Source: Corynebacterium timonense (GTDB taxonomy: Bacteria; Actinomycetota; Actinomycetes; Mycobacteriales; Mycobacteriaceae). From it: 64,000 bases of DNA. Below, piece by piece: positions 1-8,000 of the stretch (position 1 is its first letter; each line of letters begins with the position of its first letter). The stretch covers positions 310,001 through 374,000 of the forward strand of contig NZ_LT629765.1 in assembly GCF_900105305.1 (NCBI RefSeq), written 5' to 3'. The notes under the pieces were generated by a model that searched no databases, was not told the DNA's origin, and saw only the letters and a list, made by a program, of their open reading frames with translations. The position numbers were made by a program, and so were the translations under genes.

Positions 1-610
1 GGCGCAGCGCCATGAGCCATCGGGCCCGCCACATCGGCGGCTCCGCCTCGATGACGTTGACCAGGGCTCGCACCTCCGCCGCCGATAGGGCCTCACGCTC
101 CCTGGAGGATGCCCGCGGCTTGTCCATGCGGTCGCACACGTTGAACGGCACCTTGCCCTCCCGCAGCGCGTCGGTGAGGACGCGGTGGAGGGTGTTGTGG
201 ACGGCCTGGACAGTTCGCGACGACGCCCCGCCGTCGCGCATGGTGGAGTGGAGGAACCGGACGTGGTCGACGGTGAGCGCGTCCAGCTTCTGCCGGCCGA
301 TCGCGGGGATGACGTGGACGCGCCCGTAGGAGCGGTAGTTCGCCAGGACGTTGGGTCGCACCCGCGGGGCGGCGATGGTGTCGCACCAGTGGGTCCACCA
401 GGCGGCGACGGTGGGGGAGGTGCCGGTGATGTAGGTGCCGTCGAGGACGTCTTTCATGGCCTTGCGGCGTTTCTCGACGAGTTTGTCCTTGCGCTTGGCG
501 GTGATTTCGCGGCGGTGGCGTTTTCCGTCGGGGGTGACGCCGAGGTCGATGGTGAAGGCCCACAGGCCGGTGGACTTTTTGCGGTAGATGTTGCCTACTG
601 TTGCGCTCAT
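1..610 (-). CDS. Tyrosine-type phage integrase, C-terminus beyond window edge
   Basis: Reading the minus strand from the ATG at 610 gives 203 codons without a stop. The protein starts MSATVGNIYRKKSTG, followed by a basic arm-binding-like N-terminus, a core-binding helical region (about residues 60-150, with ANYRSYGRVHVIPAIG and LTVDHVRFLHSTM) and the start of the catalytic domain (REALSAAEVRALVNVIEAE). The catalytic Arg, His and Tyr lie beyond the left edge. An AGGAG ribosome site precedes the ATG. The tRNA-like fragment about 150 bp upstream is a plausible attachment site, so the element probably extends leftwards out of the window. The family call is from layout and motifs; element type is inferred. 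Confidence 0.85.
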   Translation of the reverse strand, partial: MSATVGNIYRKKSTGLWAFTIDLGVTPDGKRHRREITAKRKDKLVEKRRKAMKDVLDGTYITGTSPTVAAWWTHWCDTIAAPRVRPNVLANYRSYGRVHVIPAIGRQKLDALTVDHVRFLHSTMRDGGASSRTVQAVHNTLHRVLTDALREGKVPFNVCDRMDKPRASSREREALSAAEVRALVNVIEAEPPMWRARWLMALR

Positions 611-757
611 CGGGGGTGGTTCTCCTGCTGGTTGGTGGTGGGCGGCAGGTCATGCCAAAAGTCATGCCACGCCGGTTCCTGCCCGTTCCGCTCGCTGCCT
701 GTGGGCAACAATGGTGGCTACATTGCGACCTGCGGGTATGGGCCGGTATGTTGCCTT

Positions 758-821
758 AGGGTAGCAGAATGGGTAGCCTTCCAAGCTGAAGACGCGGGTT
801 CGATTCCCGTCGTTCCCTCCA
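758..821 (+). repeat. tRNA-Gly(TCC)-like 3' remnant, candidate att site
   Basis: The 3' half is a good tRNA-Gly: anticodon loop with TCC, a T arm (GGGTTCGATTCCC) and an encoded CCA. The 5' half is too short (64 nt in total). Its acceptor strand pairs imperfectly with the 3' strand, and the D arm lacks its second strand. It sits about 150 bp upstream of the integrase start, the usual place for an attachment site inside a tRNA 3' end. It is read as a hybrid att junction or tRNA relic rather than a working tRNA. Confidence 0.6.
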
Positions 822-931
822 TAAGAACGTCACTCTGGATACAAAGAATCCTGGCCCGGCCGGGACGTATCTGGGGTGGCGTTTTCGCTGTTCTGGCGGG
901 GTTTTTGCCGGTTCAGGATGGCCGGTGGTGG

Positions 932-1020
932 GGACCTGACCCCCTGTTGGTGGACATAGGCTAGCCCCGGTTGATAGCCGGAGGAAGGTTGTCTCAGTCC
1001 AACTAATGGGGAGCAGTTCA
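932..1020. mobile_element. 89-bp mini-IS: paired IS3-like inverted ends
   Basis: The left end (GGACCTGACCCCCTGTTGG, then TGGACA) and the reverse complement of the right end (TGAACTGCTCCCCATTAG, then TTGGAC) are imperfect inverted repeats of about 25 bp. Only about 35 bp lie between them and there is no transposase. The form fits an IS3-family element with its interior deleted, or a small non-autonomous derivative. A related pair of ends lies at 21351-21410. Family assignment is from remembered terminal sequences and is tentative. Confidence 0.45.
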
Positions 1021-1060
1021 CTGTTGAGGGCTTTGCCATGCATGCGAAGGGTGGTGAACA

Positions 1061-1438
1061 ATGCCGAAGTGTCCAGCAAAGCCGTGCCGGTATCCCGGCT
1101 GCCCGCAGCTCACCCACGAGCGCTACTACTCGGTGCACGCGAAGGTTGAGGCTGCACGCTATCGCAAGTACCAGCGCGACCCAAAGATTAACCGCCGCTA
1201 CGACAAGGTGTGGAAACAGGTACGCAAGCGGTATTTCGCGGCCCACCCGTTGTGTGAGGACTGCCAGAAAGCAGGGCGGGTCACGCCAGCGGCCGAGGTG
1301 CATCACATCCAACCACTCTCGAAGGGTGGTACGCATGATGAGAGCAACCTTAGAGCGTTGTGTACGCCCTGCCACGCTAGGCAGTCCGCGTTGGATGGTG
1401 ACCGGTGGCGGCAAGCCCCACGCGTCTACACGTATTAG
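1061..1438 (+). CDS. HNH endonuclease, phage type
   Basis: This 125-residue protein has an N-terminal two-Cys segment (CRYPGCPQLTH), a basic middle, and a C-terminal HNH fold: C-E-D-C near residue 69, EVHHIQPLSKGG, then SNLRALCTPCHARQ. The paired Cys residues and the HH...N...H arrangement match small HNH nucleases found beside phage terminase genes. It is predicted to cut DNA in the cytoplasm with a bound metal. It stands alone in an accessory stretch next to the integrase and the mini-IS, so it is probably a phage relic rather than part of a complete packaging module. A weak ribosome site (AAGGGTGG) precedes the ATG. Confidence 0.8.
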   Translation: MPKCPAKPCRYPGCPQLTHERYYSVHAKVEAARYRKYQRDPKINRRYDKVWKQVRKRYFAAHPLCEDCQKAGRVTPAAEVHHIQPLSKGGTHDESNLRALCTPCHARQSALDGDRWRQAPRVYTY

Positions 1439-1536
1439 CAAAGTGTGGCTCGCCACACATTATCAATAGGGTTGCGATCTGACAGACACTCTCTTAATGT
1501 TTTGTCATGGTCTAACCTGAAACATAGGGGCCTACG

Positions 1537-2145
1537 TTGGAACGCACACTCCGAACTTCAATTGTCATCACCGCCTTGGCCCTCACGTTCGGCCTCGGCA
1601 CAACACCAGCATGGGCTGAAGAAACACAAGATGCCAACACGCAACCCACTTCAGCAAGTCACTACTTGACCACAGACCAGCTTCAGAGGTTCAGCCTTGA
1701 CGCTCTTGACGTCGGCGAGTCGCAACCTGCCCGACCGGATGATTTCAACACTTACGGATACTATCCTGGTGGGCTGAACCCTGCAGAAGCTAGGTTCTGC
1801 GCGCAACCCTGGAACTCGGGTAAATGCGCATCCGCTAAATCGGCAGCAGATGATGCACTTGCAAGATCCCAGGCCAAGTTCGACAGGGATTCTCTGAATC
1901 AGGGTAAGGGTGACGCTTACCGCCACTGCTATTGGAGTGCCAGAATGACCATCGACATGGGCGCGGGAGAAGCTCAGGGGTTCGGTGATCGCCATGAAGC
2001 TGAATCTTCTGGCCGTGATAAGGAGATGGATCTCGCTAACAACGCAACTGGTCGATCAGTTGGTCAAAGCTATCGCACCTATGATAGCGCCTCCAACCGT
2101 TGTGAATGGCTTGCACGCAACAACCGGTTGGTGACGTTACGGTAG
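1537..2145 (+). CDS. Exported DUF6973-like protein
   Basis: The TTG start at 1537 is chosen because AGGGG lies six bases upstream and it opens a clean signal peptide: MERTLRTS, a hydrophobic stretch, then TTPAWA before EETQ. The mature part, about 175 residues, carries GDAYRHCYWSARM followed by HEAESS, then MDLANNATGRSVG. This D-x-x-R-H ... H-E ... N-N-x-x-G-R pattern resembles the DUF6973 family, whose role is not known to me; the conserved His, Glu and Asn suggest a metal or catalytic site. GC content is clearly lower than in the flanking core genes, pointing to acquisition. The next gene starts 14 bp after its stop, so the two are probably co-transcribed. Confidence 0.65.
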   Translation: MERTLRTSIVITALALTFGLGTTPAWAEETQDANTQPTSASHYLTTDQLQRFSLDALDVGESQPARPDDFNTYGYYPGGLNPAEARFCAQPWNSGKCASAKSAADDALARSQAKFDRDSLNQGKGDAYRHCYWSARMTIDMGAGEAQGFGDRHEAESSGRDKEMDLANNATGRSVGQSYRTYDSASNRCEWLARNNRLVTLR

Positions 2146-2159
2146 CTGACCAGAGTCCC

Positions 2160-3209
2160 ATGAGTCGTGACAATTGGGAAGCCTTGCACCAGAGTGGTTC
2201 TAAGGGATTACTCTGGCGTAAGGCTATGTTTGTTTGCGGGATTGTGTTGGGCTGCTTTTCCTGTATTGTGGGGCTATTCCCACAGTTTGGGGTTGCCAGA
2301 TCGTTGAGCGTCTACCTTCCCTTCGCTCAGGTGTTAGCCTTCCCGCAAGCACTGGGGCTGGTGATACTACTCCTTGGCGGGTGTGCTACCGGTGTCGGTT
2401 GGTGGAGGCGATGGTCAAGACTTGCCCTAACTTCGTGTTTAGTGTGGATTGTCGCGGGAGCAGGATTTTTGTTCGCGCCGAATGGTATCCCACATCAGGT
2501 CAGCGGCCAACAACATTCCACCGTTACAGAGAGGAACCTGACGGTCGTTACGTTTAATACGGGATCAATGCTGACCACCAGCGATTTCCAACAACTTGTC
2601 AGTACATGGGATCCCGACATCATTGTTTTGCCCGAAACGTCCGGCTATGAGCTTCGTGAAGCGATAGAAACGTCAAACTATGACGGCCAGCTCTTTGAAA
2701 CTCGTAATGATGGTCTTCCGAACACTTATACAGGGCAAATCGCCCCCACGTCAGTCGTAGTACATAAAAGGCTTGGAGCAGCGCACTTTACACGAGGCCC
2801 GGTAACATCATTCGGAACAGTTGCCATCGAGTTTGACGATGCTCGGCTTCCTGTGATTCTAGGGCTACATACAGCACCACCGTTGCCTAGACTTATGAAT
2901 CAGTGGCGGGATGACATCAATCGTGTCGTTGAGTTTGGTAACTCGATACAAAAACCGCTTATAATCGGGGGCGACTTTAACGCCACTCTTCGCCACGGTC
3001 CTCTTGCCACTAGAGGCAAGCTTATTGATTCGCAAGAGCTCTGTTCAACCACCCCCACTGGTACGTGGCCAGCTGGTGCGCCCACCCTCTTAAGATCACC
3101 CATCGACCATATCTTCGTAACACAAGGAATAACAGCCCACTCCTGTCAAGTGCAGCAGATTGGTTACTCCGATCACCTCGCTTACACAACTCAAGTAGCT
3201 GTTCAATGA
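2160..3209 (+). CDS. Membrane-anchored endonuclease/exonuclease/phosphatase-fold protein
   Basis: The N-terminal ~110 residues hold three hydrophobic segments, and the C-terminal ~230 form an EEP domain. Its motifs are visible in order: TFNTGS, a Glu in LPETSGYE, a His in GLHTAPP, GGDFNAT and SDHLAY. This is the metal-dependent phosphodiesterase active site of the DNase I/sphingomyelinase superfamily. The topology suggests a membrane hydrolase acting outside the cell, but the substrate (nucleic acid, phosphoinositide or lipid) cannot be told. The ATG at 2160 (MSRDNWEAL) is preferred because it follows the upstream stop; an ATG at 2106 would overlap it by 40 bp. No strong ribosome site is seen for either. 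Low GC matches the gene before it. Confidence 0.75.
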   Translation: MSRDNWEALHQSGSKGLLWRKAMFVCGIVLGCFSCIVGLFPQFGVARSLSVYLPFAQVLAFPQALGLVILLLGGCATGVGWWRRWSRLALTSCLVWIVAGAGFLFAPNGIPHQVSGQQHSTVTERNLTVVTFNTGSMLTTSDFQQLVSTWDPDIIVLPETSGYELREAIETSNYDGQLFETRNDGLPNTYTGQIAPTSVVVHKRLGAAHFTRGPVTSFGTVAIEFDDARLPVILGLHTAPPLPRLMNQWRDDINRVVEFGNSIQKPLIIGGDFNATLRHGPLATRGKLIDSQELCSTTPTGTWPAGAPTLLRSPIDHIFVTQGITAHSCQVQQIGYSDHLAYTTQVAVQ

Positions 3210-3357
3210 GTGTTTTAGCACTGCTTAGAGTTGATGCCTCTAATCATTTTCGCAGCATAAAACGCGCTGTAAGCGATTCTGAGCGCCTTATATTCTCGGT
3301 GGCGGTGTGAGTCGTTTTTCTTCCGTTCGACCGTATAAAACCCACACGCCTGGACCA

Positions 3358-3387
3358 GCCTCAGGAACCGCACACCTGGGGCTTTTT
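3358..3387 (+). terminator. Rho-independent terminator
   Basis: GCCTCAGG pairs with CCTGGGGC (eight pairs, one G-T) around a nine-base loop and is followed by five T. It lies about 150 bp after the EEP-fold gene and is the first strong stop signal for that transcript. Confidence 0.6.
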
Positions 3388-3546
3388 CTATGCTCGCATC
3401 ATCGGGCACCGTCTGCACCCACCCGGGCTCTCCACTGCACCCACCATGCCCGGTGTTGTACCCACCCCAGCCTTTGTATCCACCGTGACCACCTTTGGTC
3501 CACGACCATCCTGGGCCATCCTGGATGGAAACAGGTGAATATACGG

Positions 3547-3584
3547 CCCCGCCAGCACAGATCGCGTTGTCCGTGCCGGCGGGG
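3547..3584. repeat. GC-rich inverted repeat without T tract
   Basis: CCCCGCCAGCAC and GTGCCGGCGGGG pair at 11 of 12 positions around a 14-base loop. Neither side carries a T run. It may be a T-less terminator upstream of the tRNA-Pro/tig transcript, or a processing hairpin. Confidence 0.4.
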
Positions 3585-3707
3585 TCGTCGGCGTTGACGG
3601 GGTGAGGAAGGGCGGGGGCGGGGCAATGCGACCCCGTGAAATCGCGCGGGATTAGCCCACGCTACAATCGTTTCCCGGTACGTCACAAGGCCGTACCACC
3701 CGGTCAC

Positions 3708-3781
3708 CGGGGCGTGGCGCAGCTTGGTAGCGCACCTGCTTTGGGAGCAGGGGGTCGCAGGTTCAAATCCTGTCGCCCCGA
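3708..3781 (+). tRNA. tRNA-Pro(TGG)
   Basis: The 74-nt cloverleaf has a perfect seven-pair acceptor (CGGGGCG with CGCCCCG), a D stem GCGC/GCGC, an anticodon stem CCTGC/GCAGG around TTTGGGA (anticodon TGG), and a T arm with TTCAAAT. The discriminator is A and no CCA is encoded. It decodes CCA and other CCN proline codons. The trigger factor gene starts 77 bp downstream on the same strand. Confidence 0.97.
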
Positions 3782-3858
3782 CAAGGGGCGGGCCGCTCAC
3801 GAGAGCGAGCCCGCTGCTAGGACAGACCTCAATACACCGACGACTACAGGAGCTATCT

Positions 3859-5283
3859 GTGAAGACTTCCGTCGATAAGCTCAGCGAAACCCGCGTGAAG
3901 CTTACCGTCAACGTTCCGTTCGACGAGCTTGGCAAGGAGATCGACCAGGCGTACGCGGCCATCGCACAGCAGGTCACCATCCCTGGTTTCCGCCGCGGCA
4001 AGGCACCTCGCCAGCTTATCGACGCCCGATTCGGCCGTGGCCCCATCCTCGAGCAGGTGGTCAACGACATGCTGCCGTCGCGCTACGAGCAGGCCGTGAT
4101 CGACAACGAGCTGAACCCGATCGGCCAGCCCGAGGTCGACGTCACCACGATCGAGGACAACGACTTCGTCGAGTTCACCGCCGAGGTCGACGTGCGCCCC
4201 GAGATCGAGGTGCCCGACTTCTCCTCCATCTCCGTGACCGTCCCCGCGATCTCCGTTACCGACGAGGACGTCGACGCTGACCTCGAGGACCTGCGCTCCC
4301 GCTTCGTGGAGCTGCAGGAGACCGAGCGTGAGCTCAAGGACGACGACGTCGCCGTCATCGACGCCGCGGTTGAGGTCAACGGCGAGAAGGTCGAGGAGGC
4401 CTCCTTCGAGTCCCTGTCCTACACCGTCGGTTCCGACGACCTGATCCCGGGCCTCGACGAGGCCATCACTGGCCTGAAGGCGGGCGCCGACGCGGAGTTC
4501 ACGACCACCCTTGCGCAGGGCGAGCACAAGGACGAGGAGGCCACCGTGAAGGTCCACGTCCAGCAAACCAAGGAACGCGTCCTGCCGGAGCTCGACGACG
4601 AATTCGCACAGATGGCCTCCGAGTTCGACACCATCGACGAGCTGCGCGACTCCTCCCGCGAGCAGATCGAGGAAACCAAGAAGACCCAGCAGGCCGCGGA
4701 CATCCGCGACGAGGTGCTCAAGGCCGCCCTGGCCACCGCCGAGTTCGCCCTGCCGGAGTCCGTTGTGGAGGAGCAGGTGCACAACCGCCTCCACCAGCTG
4801 CTGGGCCAGCTCGCTCACGACGAGGCCACCCTGGCTCGCTTCCTGGAGATGCAGGGCACCACCCGCGAGGAGTTCGACAAGGAGTCCCGCGAGCAGGCTG
4901 AGGAGTCCGTGCGCACCCAGCTGTTCCTCGACGCCCTCGCCGAGCAGGAGAAGGTCGAGGTGTCCCAGCAGGAGCTCACCGACCACATCCTGTTCACCGC
5001 CCAGTCCTACGGCATGGACCCGAACCAGTTCGTCGCCCAGCTGCAGCAGTCCGGGCAGATCGCCAACCTCTTCGCGGACGTGCGCCGCGGCAAGGCCCTC
5101 GCCGCTGCCATCTCGCGCACCTCGGTGACGGACGACAACGGCACCGAGATCGACCCGAACGAGTACTTCGGTGAGATCGACGACGACGCGGACAACGCTG
5201 AGGCCGAAGGCGCTCAATCCGAAGGTTCTCAGTCCGAAGGTTCTCAGTCCGAAGGTTCTCAGGACGGTAACTCCGAGAGCTAA
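3859..5283 (+). CDS. tig: Trigger factor, ribosome-bound chaperone/PPIase
   Basis: The GTG at 3859 is chosen because CAGGAG lies just upstream; an earlier in-frame start would run through the tRNA. The 474-residue protein has the ribosome-docking signature GFRRGKAP at residues 43-50, a central FKBP-type peptidyl-prolyl isomerase region (about 150-245) and a long helical C-terminal chaperone domain. It binds the ribosomal exit tunnel through L23 and shields nascent chains. The last ~25 residues are a low-complexity acidic tail built from SEGSQ repeats. Convergence with protein quality control is reflected in the clpP genes that follow. A strong terminator lies after the stop. Confidence 0.97.
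   Translation: MKTSVDKLSETRVKLTVNVPFDELGKEIDQAYAAIAQQVTIPGFRRGKAPRQLIDARFGRGPILEQVVNDMLPSRYEQAVIDNELNPIGQPEVDVTTIEDNDFVEFTAEVDVRPEIEVPDFSSISVTVPAISVTDEDVDADLEDLRSRFVELQETERELKDDDVAVIDAAVEVNGEKVEEASFESLSYTVGSDDLIPGLDEAITGLKAGADAEFTTTLAQGEHKDEEATVKVHVQQTKERVLPELDDEFAQMASEFDTIDELRDSSREQIEETKKTQQAADIRDEVLKAALATAEFALPESVVEEQVHNRLHQLLGQLAHDEATLARFLEMQGTTREEFDKESREQAEESVRTQLFLDALAEQEKVEVSQQELTDHILFTAQSYGMDPNQFVAQLQQSGQIANLFADVRRGKALAAAISRTSVTDDNGTEIDPNEYFGEIDDDADNAEAEGAQSEGSQSEGSQSEGSQDGNSES
5203..5262 (+). repeat. 15-bp tandem repeat in the tig 3' end
   Basis: TCCGAAGGTTCTCAG occurs three times in perfect tandem (5218-5262), preceded by a diverged copy (5203-5217). Each unit encodes SEGSQ. Because the unit is a multiple of three, copy number could change by slippage without breaking the frame. 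Confidence 0.9.
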
Positions 5284-5294
5284 CCGCCACAACG

Positions 5295-5329
5295 AGGCCC
5301 GCCCGGGTGTGTCCTGGGCGGGCCTTTTT
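5295..5329 (+). terminator. tig terminator
   Basis: A long GC stem (AGGCCCGCCC with GGGCGGGCCT) and a run of five T lie 12 bp after the tig stop codon. It separates tig from the clpP1 promoter region. Confidence 0.85.
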
Positions 5330-5357
5330 GGCGTCGAAAAGCGAGTTGTCGCACCTA

Positions 5358-5375
5358 AGTACGCTGCTAGCGAAC
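5358..5375 (+). promoter_or_regulatory. Candidate ClgR operator upstream of clpP1
   Basis: AGTACGCTGCTAGCGAAC matches the corynebacterial ClgR consensus as I remember it (WNNWCGCYNANRGCGWWS) at all but one defined base. It lies about 90 bp before the clpP1 start. ClgR is known in Corynebacterium glutamicum to activate clpP1-clpP2 and clpC. Direct binding here is inferred. Confidence 0.55.
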
Positions 5376-5422
5376 ACGGGCCATCGTGTCGGTGGGGCCG
5401 AGTAGGGTGGTGGCATTGGCCA

Positions 5423-5450
5423 GAAACCGATTCACCGAAACCGATTCACC
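5423..5450 (+). repeat. 14-bp tandem duplication in the clpP1 leader
   Basis: GAAACCGATTCACC is present twice head to tail, immediately before the GAAGGAG ribosome site of clpP1. It lengthens the 5' leader. Whether it matters for expression is unknown. Confidence 0.85.
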
Positions 5451-5463
5451 GAAGGAGCCCATT

Positions 5464-6048
5464 ATGACTTCCCCGCAGGCCGGATTTAATCTCGGCGACT
5501 CCGTCTACGAGCGCCTCCTGCGCGAGCGCATCATCTTCTTGGGCCAGCAGGTCGACGACGAAATTGCGAACAAGCTGTGCGCCCAGATCCTGCTGCTGTC
5601 CGCGGAGGACCCGAACCGCGATATCGCCCTCTACATCAACTCGCCCGGCGGCTCCGTGACTGCGGGCATGGCGATCTACGACACGATGAAGTACTCACCG
5701 TGCGACATCGCCACCTACGGCATGGGCCTGGCCGCCTCGATGGGCCAATTCCTGCTGTCCGGCGGCACGAAGGGCAAGCGCTTCGCGCTGCCGCACGCGC
5801 GCATCATGATGCACCAGCCCTCCGCCGGTGTCGGCGGTACCGCCGCGGACATCGCCATCCAGGCCGAGCAGTTCGCGCAAACCAAGAGGGAAATGGCGGA
5901 GCTGATCGCCGAGCACACTGGCCAGAGCTTCGAGCAGATCACCAAGGACTCCGACCGCGACCGCTGGTTCACCGCCCAGGAGGCCAAGGAGTACGGCATC
6001 GTCGACCACGTCATCGAGCGCGCGCAGGGCGCGATCTCTAACCAGTAA
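5464..6048 (+). CDS. clpP1: ATP-dependent Clp protease proteolytic subunit 1
   Basis: The 194-residue serine peptidase has its triad visible: Ser92 in GLAASMG, His117 in MMHQP and Asp166 in DSDRDRWF, with INSPGGSV forming the oxyanion strand. In actinobacteria ClpP1 and ClpP2 form mixed double rings that pair with ClpX or ClpC to degrade unfolded, SsrA-tagged and regulatory proteins. The ATG at 5464 follows AAGGAG with correct spacing. clpP2 begins 27 bp after the stop, so the two form an operon. The candidate ClgR box upstream suggests stress-linked control. Confidence 0.97.
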   Translation: MTSPQAGFNLGDSVYERLLRERIIFLGQQVDDEIANKLCAQILLLSAEDPNRDIALYINSPGGSVTAGMAIYDTMKYSPCDIATYGMGLAASMGQFLLSGGTKGKRFALPHARIMMHQPSAGVGGTAADIAIQAEQFAQTKREMAELIAEHTGQSFEQITKDSDRDRWFTAQEAKEYGIVDHVIERAQGAISNQ

Positions 6049-6075
6049 CCACCGAGAAGAGGAGAAAACCAGCAC

Positions 6076-6696
6076 ATGTCTTCTAACATGCCCACCTCCC
6101 GATACGTCCTGCCGCAGTTTCTGGAGGAGACCTCCTTCGGCACCAAGCAGATCGACCCCTACGGAAAGCTCTTTGAGGAGCGCATCGTCTTCCTCGGCAC
6201 CCAGGTCGACGACACGTCGGCGAACGACGTGATGGCGCAGCTTCTCGTCCTGGAGTCGCAGGACCCGGACCGCGACATCACGATGTACATCAACTCGCCC
6301 GGCGGCTCCTTCACCGCGCTGATGGCCATCTACGACACGATGCAGTACGTCCGCCCCGACGTGCAGACCGTCTGCCTCGGCCAGGCGGCGTCGGCCGCCG
6401 CCGTCATCCTCGCCGCCGGCGCCCCCGGCAAGCGCGCCATGCTGCCGAACTCCCGCGTGCTCATCCACCAGCCCGCCACCCAGGGCACCCAGGGGCAGGT
6501 CTCCGACCTGGAGATTCAGGCCGCGGAGATCGAGCGCATGCGCCGGCTCATGGAGACCACGCTGGCGCACCACACCGGGCGCACCGCGGAGCAGATCCGC
6601 ATCGACACCGACCGCGACAAGATCCTCACCGCCTCCGAGGCCGTTGACTACGGCATGGTCGACCAGGTCTTCGACTACCGCAAGCTCAACGCCTAG
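6076..6696 (+). CDS. clpP2: ATP-dependent Clp protease proteolytic subunit 2
   Basis: This 206-residue paralogue of ClpP1 keeps the triad: Ser106 in GQAASAAAV, His131 in LIHQP and Asp181 in DTDRDK. It has a longer N-terminus (about 30 residues before FEERIVFLG) that may be processed or contact the ATPase partner. It is expected to assemble with ClpP1 into the hetero-tetradecameric protease. A strong AAGAGGAG site precedes the ATG, and the gene is translationally close to clpP1. The partner clpX lies about 2.4 kb downstream, separated by a membrane protein gene and an opposing hydrolase gene. Confidence 0.97.
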   Translation: MSSNMPTSRYVLPQFLEETSFGTKQIDPYGKLFEERIVFLGTQVDDTSANDVMAQLLVLESQDPDRDITMYINSPGGSFTALMAIYDTMQYVRPDVQTVCLGQAASAAAVILAAGAPGKRAMLPNSRVLIHQPATQGTQGQVSDLEIQAAEIERMRRLMETTLAHHTGRTAEQIRIDTDRDKILTASEAVDYGMVDQVFDYRKLNA

Positions 6697-6764
6697 GGCC
6701 CTCCCCGCCTCGGCTACTATTGCACCTTGTTATCAATAGCAGGATGTAGAAGCGAGGAGTGAGG

Positions 6765-8000
6765 ATGGGCCGCCACCATGCGAGCAGCACTCGTGAACCG
6801 GGGGACAACACCGCGGCCCGCATGACACTGGCGGGCGCGCTCGCCGCGGCGCTGATCCTCACCATCGTCGGCCTCGTTCTGTTGTGGCCGCGCGGGGAGG
6901 CGCCGGACCCCGAACCGGGTTTCCGGGAGTCCCAGGCGGTGGCGGCGACCGCGTATGAGGCCGAGGTCACGTCGGTCTTTGAGACGGGCTGCGACGCGTC
7001 GGTCGCCGGCCGTGTCTTCGGCGACACCTCCGCCCCCGGTACACCGTCGGGCACCGAGTGCACCACCTCCGTCGTGCGTATCCTCGAGGGCCCCGACGCC
7101 TCGATGAACACGATGCTGCAGACCGCGGGTCGGCCCGACGAGCCCGACCTGGAGGAGGGCCAGCGCGTTTTGCTCACCCGCGGCGAGCACGCGGACGGGG
7201 GCGCCCACTACACCTTCCTGGATATGGAGCGCACCGTCCCGCTCGCCGCCTGGCTCGCCGCGGCCGCACTGGCCGTCATCATCATCGGCGGGTGGCGCGG
7301 CGTGCGCGCGCTCGTCGGCCTGGGCTTCACGCTGCTGCTCTTGTTCGTGTTCCTCGTCCCAGCGCTGCTGCGCGGCGGCCCGCCGGTCACCCTCGCGGTG
7401 GTCTCCGGCGCGGCGATCCTTTTCCCTGTGCTCTTCCTCGTCCACGGCTGGAACTGGAAGGCCGCCTCGGCGCTCGGCGGGACGCTCGTCGCCCTCGTCG
7501 CGGCCGCGGGCTTGGCGCGCGCGGCGATCGGCACGACGCAGGTGCGCGGCCTCGGCGAGGACTCCAACTTGCTCATCCAGCTTTACCTCCCCGGCGTGAG
7601 CGTCGCCGGGCTCATGCTCGCTGGATTCATCATCGGCACGCTCGGCGCGCTTAACGACGCCACCGTGGCGCAATCCTCCACCGTCGCCGAATTGGCTGAG
7701 GCGAACCCCGCTGCGCGCCCCCTCGAGCTGTTCACCGCCGCCATGCGCGTCGGCCGCGACCACATCGCCTCGATGGTGTACACCCTCGTGCTCGCCTACA
7801 TCGGCGCCGCGCTGCCTATGACGCTGCTGCTCGCCGTCGTGGACCGGCCCCTGGGGCAGATCCTCACCTCCGACGTCGTCGCCACCGAGCTGCTGCGCTC
7901 CGTCGCCGGCGCGTTGGGTCTCGCGCTGGCAGTCCCGGTGACCACGCTGTTCGCGGCGTTCACCGCGCGGGGGCGGGCAGGCGCCGCCGCTTCACCCTAA
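6765..8000 (+). CDS. YibE/F-like multi-pass membrane protein
   Basis: The 411-residue protein begins with a cytoplasmic stub and one membrane segment (LAAALILTIVGLVLLW). An extracytoplasmic region of about 110 residues with two Cys follows, then at least six further membrane segments (about residues 155-400), with the polar motif GTLGALNDATVAQSSTVAEL between two of them. This layout and motif match the YibE/F-like family, whose function is not established. The ATG at 6765 is preferred over a GTG at 6759 because AGGAG is correctly spaced. The stop codon lies inside a dispersed palindromic repeat (7995-8073). Confidence 0.8.
   Translation: MGRHHASSTREPGDNTAARMTLAGALAAALILTIVGLVLLWPRGEAPDPEPGFRESQAVAATAYEAEVTSVFETGCDASVAGRVFGDTSAPGTPSGTECTTSVVRILEGPDASMNTMLQTAGRPDEPDLEEGQRVLLTRGEHADGGAHYTFLDMERTVPLAAWLAAAALAVIIIGGWRGVRALVGLGFTLLLLFVFLVPALLRGGPPVTLAVVSGAAILFPVLFLVHGWNWKAASALGGTLVALVAAAGLARAAIGTTQVRGLGEDSNLLIQLYLPGVSVAGLMLAGFIIGTLGALNDATVAQSSTVAELAEANPAARPLELFTAAMRVGRDHIASMVYTLVLAYIGAALPMTLLLAVVDRPLGQILTSDVVATELLRSVAGALGLALAVPVTTLFAAFTARGRAGAAASP

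Larger units (their letters stand above)
3215..3661 (-). pseudogene. Possible remnant of a Gly-rich exported protein
   Basis: This minus-strand frame is open for about 149 codons but has no usable start codon in its first two thirds. It reads like the mature part of a small secreted protein: a short Pro/Ala stretch, DDPAGTDNAICAGG, then a Gly/Tyr/Trp-rich segment (GGHGGYKGWGGYNTG). The expected signal peptide is missing, so a 5' truncation or frameshift is likely. It could equally be a chance open frame. The rest of the 3210-3707 stretch holds two hairpins (listed separately) and no other gene I can support. Confidence 0.25.

Noticed and set aside
758..821. Functional tRNA-Gly
   Set aside because: Only 64 nt, with an acceptor stem carrying mismatches and an incomplete D arm.
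3853..5292. Open minus-strand frame of 479 codons opposite tig
   Set aside because: Leu/Val/Gly/His repeats mirror the tig codon pattern; no start signal and no family features.
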